A stretch of 64,000 nt of DNA from positions 248,001-312,000 of the forward strand of contig JADIZV010000002.1 of assembly GCA_016704565.1 (NCBI GenBank). Reading direction: 5' to 3'. Below the pieces are notes generated by a model. The model worked only from the letters and a program-made list of their open reading frames with translations, was not told the origin of the DNA and ran no database searches. The stretch's first letter is position 1, and every line of letters starts with the position of its first letter. Positions 8,860 to 20,495 of the stretch are shown piece after piece. The DNA comes from Candidatus Phosphoribacter baldrii (GTDB lineage: Bacteria; Actinomycetota; Actinomycetes; Actinomycetales; Dermatophilaceae). The position numbers were made by a program, and so were the translations under genes.

Positions 8860-9327
8860 TCAGCGGGCAGGCATGGGGGAACCGATCGGCCATTCGACCA
8901 GATCACCGGAGTCGGTCCGCCAGATCGCCGTCGTCAGACCGGAGTTGGCCAGCAGTTTCTGGCAGCCTGGGCACGGCGGGTGGGTGATCGCGATCCAGCC
9001 GCCGCGCCGCCGCACCGGGTCGGCGAACAACAGCGCGTTGGACTCGGCGTGGATGGAAATGCAGAACCCGGGCGAGGACGGGTCCTCGTAGGGCGCATCC
9101 GGCGGCAGCTCGTCGTGTCCTAGCGACCCGCGCGGGCAGCCACCTTCCAGACACCCCAGCCGCCCGGCCGGCGCACCGTTGTAACCGGTCGACAGGATCC
9201 GGTTGGCCTCGTCGAAGACCACGGCACCCACCCGCCGCCGGGTGCAGTCGGCACGCTGCGCGACGGCATACGCGATGCCGACGCCCCAGTCATGCCACCC
9301 GGGGCGGGTGGTGAACTCGGTGGTCAC
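8860..9327 (-). CDS. dCMP deaminase family protein (ComEB-like zinc deaminase)
   Basis: 155 aa cytidine/deoxycytidylate deaminase. The zinc site is visible: HAESNAL and PCPGC supply His and two Cys, and the Glu next to the His is catalytic. It would deaminate dCMP to dUMP for thymidylate synthesis. GTG at 9327 is chosen because it gives the usual family length and overlaps TAGGCT-N7-GTG. Its first codons lie in the 25-bp direct repeat that also covers the pgm stop codon, so it probably once followed pgm with a GTGA overlap. The ComEB name does not imply competence. Confidence 0.85.
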   Translation of the reverse strand: MTTEFTTRPGWHDWGVGIAYAVAQRADCTRRRVGAVVFDEANRILSTGYNGAPAGRLGCLEGGCPRGSLGHDELPPDAPYEDPSSPGFCISIHAESNALLFADPVRRRGGWIAITHPPCPGCQKLLANSGLTTAIWRTDSGDLVEWPIGSPMPAR

Positions 9328-9331
9328 CCGC
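9307..9331 (+). repeat. left 25-bp direct repeat of the cassette
   Basis: Identical over 25 bp to 10798-10822, and the flanking bases differ on both sides. Read on the minus strand it begins GCGGGTGACCACCGAGTTC and supplies the deaminase start. Confidence 0.85.
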
Positions 9332-9334
9332 GCA

Positions 9335-9340
9335 AGCCTA
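9335..9340 (-). promoter_or_regulatory. -10 box for the deaminase gene, inside the cassette edge
   Basis: TAGGCT on the minus strand lies 7 nt before the GTG start. It is just inside the inserted segment, so the cassette may have supplied a new leaderless promoter when the gene was cut off from pgm. No clear -35 is visible. Confidence 0.45.
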
Positions 9341-9386
9341 GTGGCCCCTGTTTTCCTCCTCGGCGCGCGGATTTCCCCGCCTCCCT

Positions 9387-9474
9387 GAGTTTGGCCGCCA
9401 TGGTGTCGATGCTGGTCGAAGGCGGTGAGATCTGGCCGCCATCCATGAGTTTGGCCGCCATGGCGGTCAAACTC
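9387..9474. repeat. CCATGG-centred palindromic repeats, left cluster
   Basis: A 28-bp palindrome at 9447-9474 (GAGTTTGGCCGCCATG... with its complement, one mismatch pair) is preceded by a half copy at 9387-9403 and a diverged stretch (9404-9446). The stretch 9401-9482 is recognisably related to the right cluster after the gene. Confidence 0.8.
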
Positions 9475-9517
9475 GGGAGCGACCGTCCGGGGAGCCGCAG
9501 CTCGGCGGCCCCAAGGT

Positions 9518-9527
9518 TGTGGATAAC
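9518..9527 (+). promoter_or_regulatory. TGTGGATAAC element upstream of the nuclease-like gene
   Basis: TGTGGATAAC lies 38 nt before the ATG. Its complement, TTATCCACA, is a perfect DnaA-box match. The second nuclease-like gene (23530-24483) has the same decamer in the same orientation upstream. It could be a promoter element (GATAAC as -10), a DnaA site, or both. Confidence 0.5.
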
Positions 9528-9565
9528 CGGGCAGTCGACCAAGACGAGGCTGCCATCCTGCTCGC

Positions 9566-10525
9566 ATGGACGACGATCCTTCGACGGTCTTCGACCCTGG
9601 CCACCTCCGGCTGGGGGGCGCGTTGCGTGCGGCTGGCGTCGAGCCGCGACGGGATGCCCGCTTCGTGCGGATCCGCCATGGCGTGTGGACCGACCGGGTG
9701 GTCTGGGATGGCCTCACTCCCGGCGCTCGCCATGTTGCCCTCGTCCATTCCACAGCCACCCAGTGTCCGACCGAGGACATGGTGTTCTCGCACGCGGCCG
9801 CAGCTGCCCTCTGGGGCATGCCGCGGATCGAGGACTGGCCGACGACTGTCGACGTGCTCGTGCCGGATGTCCGGATCCGGTCCTCGAAGCAGGTCCGCAA
9901 GCACGTTGGTCCGCCGGCGAAGACCACCGTGCTCAACGGTTTGACGGTGACGGTCGCAGCGCGCACCGTGGTGGACGTCGCCAGGACATCCAGCTTCGCG
10001 ACCGGTCTGGCTGCCGCGGATTTCGCGTTGCGGGCTCGCCTGTGTACGTCAGATGACCTGGATGCTGAGGTCGACGGTCTGGTTGTCGGGAGCCCTGGAT
10101 TGCGTCAGGCCCGGACAGTGGTGGCCCTAGCCGACCCACGGTCCATGTCGGCAGGCGAGAGTCTGTCTCGCGCGCAGATGTTCCGCTTGGGACTTCCGAA
10201 ACCAGAGCTTCAGGTGCCCTACTCGGATGCGGCCGGGCTGATCGGTGTGGTCGACTTCGACTGGGATGGCCTCGTCGGAGAGTTCGACGGCAAGGTCAAG
10301 TACCGCATTCCCGAGCACGGCGATCCCGTCGAGGCTCAACGGGTTCTGTGGTCGGAGAAGCTGCGGGAGGATCGTTTGCGGCGGCGGGTCAGGGGTCTGG
10401 TGAGGTGGGACTGGGCCATCGCGATTCACGACGGCCGTCTGCTGCGTCGACTTGCCGAGCACGGCATACGACCTCAACGAGGGGGAAGCGTCACGTGGTT
10501 TGCGGACCGCCCCAAGGCAAGCTAG
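9566..10525 (+). CDS. AbiEi-like / Vsr-type (PD-(D/E)XK) nuclease-fold protein
   Basis: 319 aa. The N-terminal two thirds resemble the winged-helix AbiEi antitoxin-type domains of actinobacteria (ARFVRIRHGVWTD, FSHAAAAALWGMP). The C-terminal third looks like a DUF559/Vsr nuclease fold, with Glu in SAGESLSRAQ, Asp in GVVDFDWDG and EFDGKVKY following. These could form an E-D-ExDxK metal site. The role is unknown. It is the only gene in the candidate cassette and is bracketed by palindromic repeats. A distant relative occurs at 23530-24483 in the same kind of setting. Confidence 0.7.
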   Translation: MDDDPSTVFDPGHLRLGGALRAAGVEPRRDARFVRIRHGVWTDRVVWDGLTPGARHVALVHSTATQCPTEDMVFSHAAAAALWGMPRIEDWPTTVDVLVPDVRIRSSKQVRKHVGPPAKTTVLNGLTVTVAARTVVDVARTSSFATGLAAADFALRARLCTSDDLDAEVDGLVVGSPGLRQARTVVALADPRSMSAGESLSRAQMFRLGLPKPELQVPYSDAAGLIGVVDFDWDGLVGEFDGKVKYRIPEHGDPVEAQRVLWSEKLREDRLRRRVRGLVRWDWAIAIHDGRLLRRLAEHGIRPQRGGSVTWFADRPKAS

Positions 10526-10581
10526 CCGACCGGGCCGGTCATGAGCCGTTCGCGCGACAAAGTCCCCACTGCGGACCTCTT

Positions 10582-10763
10582 CACTTTGGACGCCATGGCG
10601 CCCAAAGTGGTCGATGGCGTCGAGATATGAACGCCACCCACGAGTAACGCCGCCATGGCGGTCAAACTCAGAGAGGGATGCCGCCATGGCGGTCAAACTC
10701 AGAGAGGGATGCCGCCATGGCGGTCAAACTCAGAGAGGGATGCCGCCATGGCGGTCAAACTCA
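10582..10763. repeat. CCATGG-centred palindromic repeats, right cluster with 31-bp tandem array
   Basis: A 28-bp palindrome at 10582-10609 (CACTTTGGACGCCATGGCG...) is followed by a diverged segment. Then come four copies of a 31-bp unit starting at 10649, 10680, 10711 and 10742; the last is partial. Each unit contains CCGCCATGGCGGTCAAACTC, the right half of the 28-bp palindrome seen at 9447. The region 10526-10814 contains no gene. Confidence 0.85.
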
Positions 10764-10797
10764 AGAGATCGCGAGGCGAGGGGCGGGGGTGAGGGCA

Positions 10798-10814
10798 GGT
10801 GGTGAACTCGGTGG

Positions 10815-10822
<8 letters not shown>
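10798..10822 (+). repeat. right 25-bp direct repeat of the cassette
   Basis: Perfect copy of 9307-9331. It includes the TGA stop (10815-10817) and the preceding GGG codon of pgm on the minus strand. Confidence 0.85.
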
Positions 10823-12479
<1,657 letters not shown>

Positions 12480-12483
12480 GGGA

Positions 12484-15400
12484 TCAGTCTTCCGGGATCA
12501 GCCACACGGTGGACAGCCGCGGGACGGTGACGTTCGCGGCATACGGCTGACCGTCCCAGCCCTCGTCGTCGGCCTCGATGACGACGCCCGCGGAACTCGG
12601 CGCGTCGGGGTAGAAGCCGGCCGTGTCGAGGACGACCTTCCACCGGCCGCCGCGAGGGAGGCCGATCCGGTAGGGCTCGTGGGTCTGTCCGCTGAAGTTG
12701 ACGACCGCGGCGAGCACCGGCCCGGTCGTGCCGAGGTCCTTGTCGCCGAAGCGCAGGTAGGAGAACGTGTTGGCCGCGGCGTTGTCGGCGTTGAGCCACC
12801 GGAAGCCGGCCGGGTCGTGGTCCAGCGCCCACAGCGCCGGGTTGGCCCGATAGATGGCGTTCATCTCCTTGACCTGGGCGTGGATCCGGTAGTGCAACGG
12901 CTGGTCCAGCAGCCACCAGTCCAGGCTGCGCCCGTCGGACCACTCCGACTCCTGGCCGAACTCACACCCCATGAAGAGCAGCTGTTTGCCTGGCTGACTC
13001 CACATGTAGGCGAGGAACGCCCGCAGCGTCGAGATCTGGTCCTCCCGGCTGCCGCGGGACTTGCGCATGAGCGAGCCCTTGCCGTGGACCACCTCGTCGT
13101 GGCTGATCGGCAGGACAAAGTTCTCGCTGTAGGCATACATCAGCGCGAACGTCAGCTTGTTGTGGTGGTACTGACGATAAATGGGGTCAGTTCCGAGATA
13201 ACGCAGGGCGTCGTTCATCCACCCCATGTTCCACTTGAACCCGAAGCCGAGCCCGCCGGTCGAGGTCGGGTGCGACACCCCCGCCCACGACGTCGACTCT
13301 TCGGCGATCATCACGACACCAGGCGTGCGCTTGTATGCCGTGGCGTTGGCTTCCTGGAGCAACGCCACCGCGTCGAGGTTCTCGCGTCCGCCGTGGACGT
13401 TGGGGATCCACTCGCCCGGTTGGCGGGCGTAGTCGAGGTAGAGCATCGAGGCGACCCCGTCGACCCGCAGGCCGTCGATGTGGAACTCCTCCAGCCAGTA
13501 GGTCGCGTTGGCGACGAGGAAGTTGCGGACCTCGTGGCGAGCGAAGTCGAAGATGAGCGAACCCCACTCCTTGTGCCAGCCTTTGCGCGGGTCCGGGTGC
13601 TCATAGAGGGCCGCCCCGTCAAACTTGGCCAAGGCCCACGGGTCGGTCGCGAAGTGTCCTGGCACCCAGTCGAGGATCACGCCGATCCCGTTGCGGTGCA
13701 GGTAGTCCACCAACAACCGGAACTCGTCAGGCGTCCCCCAACGCGAGGACACCGCGAAGTAGCCGGTGACGTGATAGCCCCACGACGGCACGTAGGGATG
13801 CTCGCTCACGGGGAGGAACTCGACGTGGGTGAACCCCAGGTCCTTGACGTAGTTGACGAGGTGCTCGGCGAGTTGGGCGTAGGTCTGTCCCTGGCGCCAC
13901 GACCCGAGGTGGACCTCGTAGATGCTCATCGGCCCGTGGTGGACGTCGCGCTCGCGCCGGGCTGTCATCCACTCGTCGTCGCCCCACTGGTAGTGGGACT
14001 CCCAGACGATCGAGGCCTGCTTGGGCGCCACCTCGGCATACCGGGCCATCGGGTCGGCCTTGAGGCGCGCCACCCCGTCCTGACCGCGGATGAGGTACTG
14101 GTAGTTCATCCCCTCATCGGCACCGGGCAGGAACAACTCCCAGACGCCCGAGGGCTGCAGATTGCGCATCGGGTGTGACAGCCGGTCCCACCCGTTGAAG
14201 TCCCCGACGACGTGCACCGCCGTCGCGTTGGGCGCCCACACCGCGAACGACACGCCGCGGACCTCGCCGAGCGGCCCGGGATAGGTCCGCACGTGCGACC
14301 CGAGCACGGTCCACAGCTGCTCGTGGCGGCCCTCGTTGAACAGGTGCCGGTCGATCTCGCCGAGGGTCGGGGCGAACCGATACGGGTCGTCCTGCTCGTG
14401 CCCGAACCCGTCGCCGTAGTCGACCATCAACCGGTAGTCCTGGCTGTGGTTGATCTCCGGGGTGGTCCCCGACCAGATCCCACCCTTGACGTGCGGCAGG
14501 TCCAGGAGGGTGCCGTCAGCGAGCTTGGCTCGCACACTCACCGCCATTGGCCGGTAGCACGTGATCGTCAGCCCGCCCGTGCCGAGGTGGTGGCCCAGCA
14601 GGTCGTGGGGTTGCGAGTGCCTCCCCTCAAGGAAGGCGTCGACGGCGCTGTAGTCGGCCACGAGCGCGGCAGTGGGGACGGGTTCCATGACGGTCCTTCG
14701 TTCGGCGGGAAGGGGACTGGCGTCGGTGGGGGGAGGCAACGTCGGCTCAGCCTGCTCGGCCGCCGGCGCCGACTCGACGTCGAGGTGGTCGACGTCGCTG
14801 TCGGGGGTGGTCACCTCACCCCGAGGGTATGCCGTCCGCTCACCCGCCCCGAGCAACTCCCGGACCGCGGTGAGCGGGATCTCCAACCAGCCGGGCCGGT
14901 TGCGGGCTTCGTAGACCACTTCGTAGAGCGCCTTGTCGAGCACGAGGGCATCGAGCACCTCGGGGTGGTCGGGCAGGTCGGGGAGTGCCTCGCGGTAGCC
15001 GGCGAGGAACTGGTCCTGGCACCGGCGGGACCACGCCCGCGCGGCCGAGGCGGCGTCGGCGCCGAGATCGGGGTGGGCCTGGCGGTGGGCTCCGGCGGCA
15101 TAGTCGAAAGACCGCACCATCCCGGCGAGGTCCCGCATCGGCAGGTCGGGGGCGGCACGTTCGGCGAGGGGCCGCAGCGGCTCACCCTCGAAGTCCAGGA
15201 CGATCCAGCCGCGGGTCGGGTGGGCGATGACCTGACCGAGGTGCAGGTCGGCGTGGATCCGTTGCAGCCGTGGCCAGGACGACTGCAGGGCCAGGTCGTA
15301 ACGAGCGTGCACAGCACCGGCCAGCGGCGCCAACTCGGGGACTTCAGCGGCGGCGGCCCGGAAGCGCTGGCGCAGCCCAGTGATGAGTCGGACGCGGTCT

Positions 15401-16260
15401 TCGACGGTGGGCGCCTCTGTAGGGAAGGCCTCGGCGAGGAGCCGGTGGATCTGGGCGACGACGGCACCCAGCTGGGCGGCGCCACCGACGAGGTCAGCTC
15501 CCGAGGCCACCGAGTCGGCAGCCACCCGCCAGGCGTCCTGGGTGCCTGAGAGGAACTCCTGGGCGAATGCCAAGTGACCGTCATCCAGATCGTCGTCCCA
15601 GCGGCCGCTCACCCAGCCGAGGGTGCGCGGCACGTGGGTGCATCCTGCGGCGGCCAACGCCGGTTGCAGGACGATGTCGGGGTTGGGGCCGGGAGCCAGG
15701 GTGCGGAACAGCTTGATGATGACCGGCCCGGTGCCCGAGACGCCGACGACGATCGAGGTGTTGGACTGCTCGCCTCCGAGCACCCGCGATGCGGTGACGT
15801 CCCCGGGGCGGGTGGGGGCGGCATACGGCGCGGTGACGGTGTGTCCCGTGAAGGCGGGTTCGAGGGTGTTGCTCGCCGACGCCGCCTGGGCGAAGGTGCG
15901 GCCCTGGAGCAACCGCCAGAGGGCAGCGACGTAGACCGGGTCGTGCGGCGCGTCGTAGACGTAGCGGGTGCCCAGGACGCTGTGCTCCATCGTGCCGACC
16001 AGAGCCGCCTCGGCGCCCCGCAACGGGGCGTCGCGATAGGTGAGCGGCACCTGATACACGGTCGGTTGGGGTGTCGTGTCGTCGCGCAGGACGAGGGTCT
16101 CGATGCCGACCCGCCCGTCGGGGTCATCGAGCCGGAAGCCCCGCAGCCGGGTGAGCGCGGGCGTGTGGCCCTTGGCGGCATACCAGCGTTGGGACCCGAT
16201 CCACGCGGCGACGAGGTCGACCTTGCCCGGGGTGAGCGTCGCGTCGAGGATCTCAGCCAC
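12484..16260 (-). CDS. glgB: fused maltokinase (Mak) - glycogen branching enzyme (GlgB)
   Basis: 1258 aa, two enzymes in one chain. Residues about 1-440 are a maltokinase making maltose 1-phosphate from maltose and ATP (IGSQRWYAAKG at the N-terminus, IHADLHLGQ and VLDFEGEP in the kinase core). A Pro/Glu/Ala linker (about 450-500) follows. Residues about 505-1258 are a GH13 branching enzyme with a CBM48-like N domain, nucleophile Asp in GLRVDGVASMLYLDY, acid Glu in MIAEESTSWAG and SHDEVVHGKGS. I start at GTG 16260, overlapping treS by 8 nt; an in-frame ATG at 16293 would deepen the overlap. Mycobacteria and Streptomyces carry the two as separate genes. Confidence 0.9.
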   Translation of the reverse strand: MAEILDATLTPGKVDLVAAWIGSQRWYAAKGHTPALTRLRGFRLDDPDGRVGIETLVLRDDTTPQPTVYQVPLTYRDAPLRGAEAALVGTMEHSVLGTRYVYDAPHDPVYVAALWRLLQGRTFAQAASASNTLEPAFTGHTVTAPYAAPTRPGDVTASRVLGGEQSNTSIVVGVSGTGPVIIKLFRTLAPGPNPDIVLQPALAAAGCTHVPRTLGWVSGRWDDDLDDGHLAFAQEFLSGTQDAWRVAADSVASGADLVGGAAQLGAVVAQIHRLLAEAFPTEAPTVEDRVRLITGLRQRFRAAAAEVPELAPLAGAVHARYDLALQSSWPRLQRIHADLHLGQVIAHPTRGWIVLDFEGEPLRPLAERAAPDLPMRDLAGMVRSFDYAAGAHRQAHPDLGADAASAARAWSRRCQDQFLAGYREALPDLPDHPEVLDALVLDKALYEVVYEARNRPGWLEIPLTAVRELLGAGERTAYPRGEVTTPDSDVDHLDVESAPAAEQAEPTLPPPTDASPLPAERRTVMEPVPTAALVADYSAVDAFLEGRHSQPHDLLGHHLGTGGLTITCYRPMAVSVRAKLADGTLLDLPHVKGGIWSGTTPEINHSQDYRLMVDYGDGFGHEQDDPYRFAPTLGEIDRHLFNEGRHEQLWTVLGSHVRTYPGPLGEVRGVSFAVWAPNATAVHVVGDFNGWDRLSHPMRNLQPSGVWELFLPGADEGMNYQYLIRGQDGVARLKADPMARYAEVAPKQASIVWESHYQWGDDEWMTARRERDVHHGPMSIYEVHLGSWRQGQTYAQLAEHLVNYVKDLGFTHVEFLPVSEHPYVPSWGYHVTGYFAVSSRWGTPDEFRLLVDYLHRNGIGVILDWVPGHFATDPWALAKFDGAALYEHPDPRKGWHKEWGSLIFDFARHEVRNFLVANATYWLEEFHIDGLRVDGVASMLYLDYARQPGEWIPNVHGGRENLDAVALLQEANATAYKRTPGVVMIAEESTSWAGVSHPTSTGGLGFGFKWNMGWMNDALRYLGTDPIYRQYHHNKLTFALMYAYSENFVLPISHDEVVHGKGSLMRKSRGSREDQISTLRAFLAYMWSQPGKQLLFMGCEFGQESEWSDGRSLDWWLLDQPLHYRIHAQVKEMNAIYRANPALWALDHDPAGFRWLNADNAAANTFSYLRFGDKDLGTTGPVLAAVVNFSGQTHEPYRIGLPRGGRWKVVLDTAGFYPDAPSSAGVVIEADDEGWDGQPYAANVTVPRLSTVWLIPED

Positions 16261-17947
16261 GGGCGCCGCCGATCGCCAGCCAGTAGTAGCCACGCGGCCC
16301 GAGCGTCAGCGAAACCCGGCCGTCGGCATCGGTCGCGGGGAAGCCCGCCCCGCCGAAAAGGTCGGTCAGAGCCGCTCGGGCGTGTTGCGTGCCCAGGTCG
16401 ATGGTGGCCGATTGCGGAACGTCGGAGAGGTTGGCGACGCACAGCACCGAGCGGGCGCCGGTGGGGGCCTCGGGGGCGTTGCGCGAATAGGCAAGCACTG
16501 CAGGGTTGTCCGCGTGCGCGACGACGAAGTCACCGAGCCCGAAGACTGGATGCGCCTTGCGGACCGCCAGGATCCGTCGCACCCAGTGCAGGAGTGACGC
16601 GGGTGAGGCCTGTGCCGCCTCGACGCTGACCGCGTGATGGTTGAAGGTCAGCGAGGCGATGACCGGGAGGTAGAGCTTGCCTTGGTCTGCGGTGGAGAAG
16701 CCGGCGTTGCGATCGGGCGTCCACTGCATCGGGGTGCGGGAGGCGTCCCGGTCGGGCAGCCAGATGTTGTCGCCCATCCCGATCTCGTCGCCGTAGTAGA
16801 GGCACGGCGACCCGGGCAGCGACAGGACGAGGGCGTTGATGAGCTCGAGCTGGGCGCGGTCGTTGTCCAGCAGCGACGCCAGCCGCCGCCGGATGCCGAC
16901 GTTGGCGCGCATCCTCGGGTCGGGGGCGTACCAGCGGTACATGTCGGCCCGCTCCTGGTCGCTGACCATTTCGAGGGTGAGCTCGTCGTGGTTGCGCAGG
17001 AACGTGCCCCATTGGGCGCCCGGCGGGATGGGCGGGGTTGCTGCGAGGACGTCGACGATCGGCGCGGCGGTCTGGCTGCGCAGCGCGTAGTAGATCCGCG
17101 GCATGACCGGGAAGTGGAAGCACATCTGGCACTCGGGGGCCTCGGGCGTCCCGAAGTAGTCGACGACCTCCGCAGGCAGCTGGTTGGCCTCCGCCAAGAG
17201 GATGCGTCCTGGGTATTCGCGGTCGACCATCGCGCGCAATTGGGCGAGGAACGCGTGCGTCTTCGGGTGGTTCTCGCCGCTGTGCCCCTCCTCCTCGAAC
17301 AGGTAAGGCACGGCGTCGAGCCGGAACCCGTCGATGCCCATGTCCATCCAGAACCGGACGACGTCGAACATCTCGGCCTGGACGCGGGGGTTCTCGAAGT
17401 TGAGGTCGGGCTGGTGGGAGAAGAACCGGTGCCAGAAGAACTGCCCGCGCACCGGGTCGAACGTCCAGTTGGACGCCTCCGTGTCGACGAAGATGATCCG
17501 GGTGCCGGCATACCGGGTGTCGGTGTCGGACCACACGTAGTAGTCGCCGTAGGGGCCGGTCGGGTCGGTGCGACTGGCCTGGAACCACGGGTGCGCGTCG
17601 CTCGTGTGGTTCATGACGAAGTCGGTGATGATCCGTATGCCGCGCGCGTGCGCCTGGGCGACGAGCTCGCGGAAGTCCTGCACGGTGCCGAACTCGGGCA
17701 GCACCGCCCGATAGTCGGCGATGTCGTAGCCGCCGTCGCGCAACGGTGAGGCGTAGAACGGCGGGATCCACAGGCAGTCGACTCCGAGCCATTGCAGGTA
17801 GTCGAGCTTGCCGATGAGGCCGGTGAAGTCGCCGGTCCCCGACCCCGTCGAGTCGGCGAAGGCGCGCACGAGCACTTCATAGAAGACCGCGGTCCGGAAC
17901 CAGTCCGGGTCGTCCCGCAGGCCAGGATGCGTGGCGGGCGTGTCCAT
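16253..17947 (-). CDS. treS: trehalose synthase (maltose alpha-D-glucosyltransferase)
   Basis: 564 aa GH13 enzyme interconverting trehalose and maltose; it feeds maltose to the maltokinase. Family motifs are intact: FYEVLVRAFADSTGSGTGDF, DFVMNHTSDAHPWF, nucleophile Asp in GIDGFRLDAVPYL, acid Glu in LLAEANQ, and FLRNHDELT. ATG 17947 gives the standard start MDTPATHPGLRDDPDWF, 13 nt after the glgE stop. No kinase domain is fused to TreS itself; the kinase is fused to GlgB downstream. Confidence 0.95.
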   Translation of the reverse strand: MDTPATHPGLRDDPDWFRTAVFYEVLVRAFADSTGSGTGDFTGLIGKLDYLQWLGVDCLWIPPFYASPLRDGGYDIADYRAVLPEFGTVQDFRELVAQAHARGIRIITDFVMNHTSDAHPWFQASRTDPTGPYGDYYVWSDTDTRYAGTRIIFVDTEASNWTFDPVRGQFFWHRFFSHQPDLNFENPRVQAEMFDVVRFWMDMGIDGFRLDAVPYLFEEEGHSGENHPKTHAFLAQLRAMVDREYPGRILLAEANQLPAEVVDYFGTPEAPECQMCFHFPVMPRIYYALRSQTAAPIVDVLAATPPIPPGAQWGTFLRNHDELTLEMVSDQERADMYRWYAPDPRMRANVGIRRRLASLLDNDRAQLELINALVLSLPGSPCLYYGDEIGMGDNIWLPDRDASRTPMQWTPDRNAGFSTADQGKLYLPVIASLTFNHHAVSVEAAQASPASLLHWVRRILAVRKAHPVFGLGDFVVAHADNPAVLAYSRNAPEAPTGARSVLCVANLSDVPQSATIDLGTQHARAALTDLFGGAGFPATDADGRVSLTLGPRGYYWLAIGGARG

Positions 17948-17960
17948 GGACGAGGCCGGC

Positions 17961-20225
<2,265 letters not shown>

Positions 20226-20347
20226 GGGTCCGACGCTACTCGGTCAGGCGGCCACGAGTCTGCCTGCGCGACCCGTCAGGGATCACATTCTCACCGTTCG
20301 GATGTAACCGCTTACTCCACCGAGGCTCGCCGAGCCTTGACTGAGGG

Positions 20348-20469
20348 CGGTGAGAAGCGTCGACGGAGTCGGTGAACGGCGTGGACGGAGGCGGTGGAGG
20401 CGCGTGGACGGAGTCGGTGAAGGGCGTGGACGGAGTCGGTGAACGGCGTGGACGGAGTCGGTGAACCGG
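20348..20469 (+). repeat. 22-bp iterons in the glgE/glgP divergent promoter region
   Basis: CGGTGAACGGCGTGGACGGA-type units begin at 20348, 20370, 20392, 20415, 20437 and 20459, a period of 22 or 23 bp (two helical turns). The last unit starts 17 bp upstream of the TATAGT -10 box of glgP and so covers its -35 position. This looks like a multi-site operator. The rest of the 270-bp gap shows no gene. Confidence 0.75.
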
Positions 20470-20481
20470 CCGGTAGCGTCC

Positions 20482-20487
20482 TATAGT
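20482..20487 (+). promoter_or_regulatory. -10 box of glgP
   Basis: TATAGT lies 8 nt before the GTG start, which implies a leaderless or nearly leaderless mRNA. The -35 position is occupied by the last iteron rather than TTGACA, which fits regulation by a protein binding the iterons. Confidence 0.55.
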
Positions 20488-20495
20488 CGCTCCCC

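Noticed and set aside
8860..9327. ComEB-like deaminase as evidence for competence
   Set aside because: ComEB is a dCMP deaminase that happens to lie in the comE operon of Bacillus. Its presence says nothing about DNA uptake here.
10649..10763. Small plus-strand peptide made of repeated GCRHGGQTQ units
   Set aside because: It is only the translation of the 31-bp palindromic array, with no ribosome site and no conserved domain.
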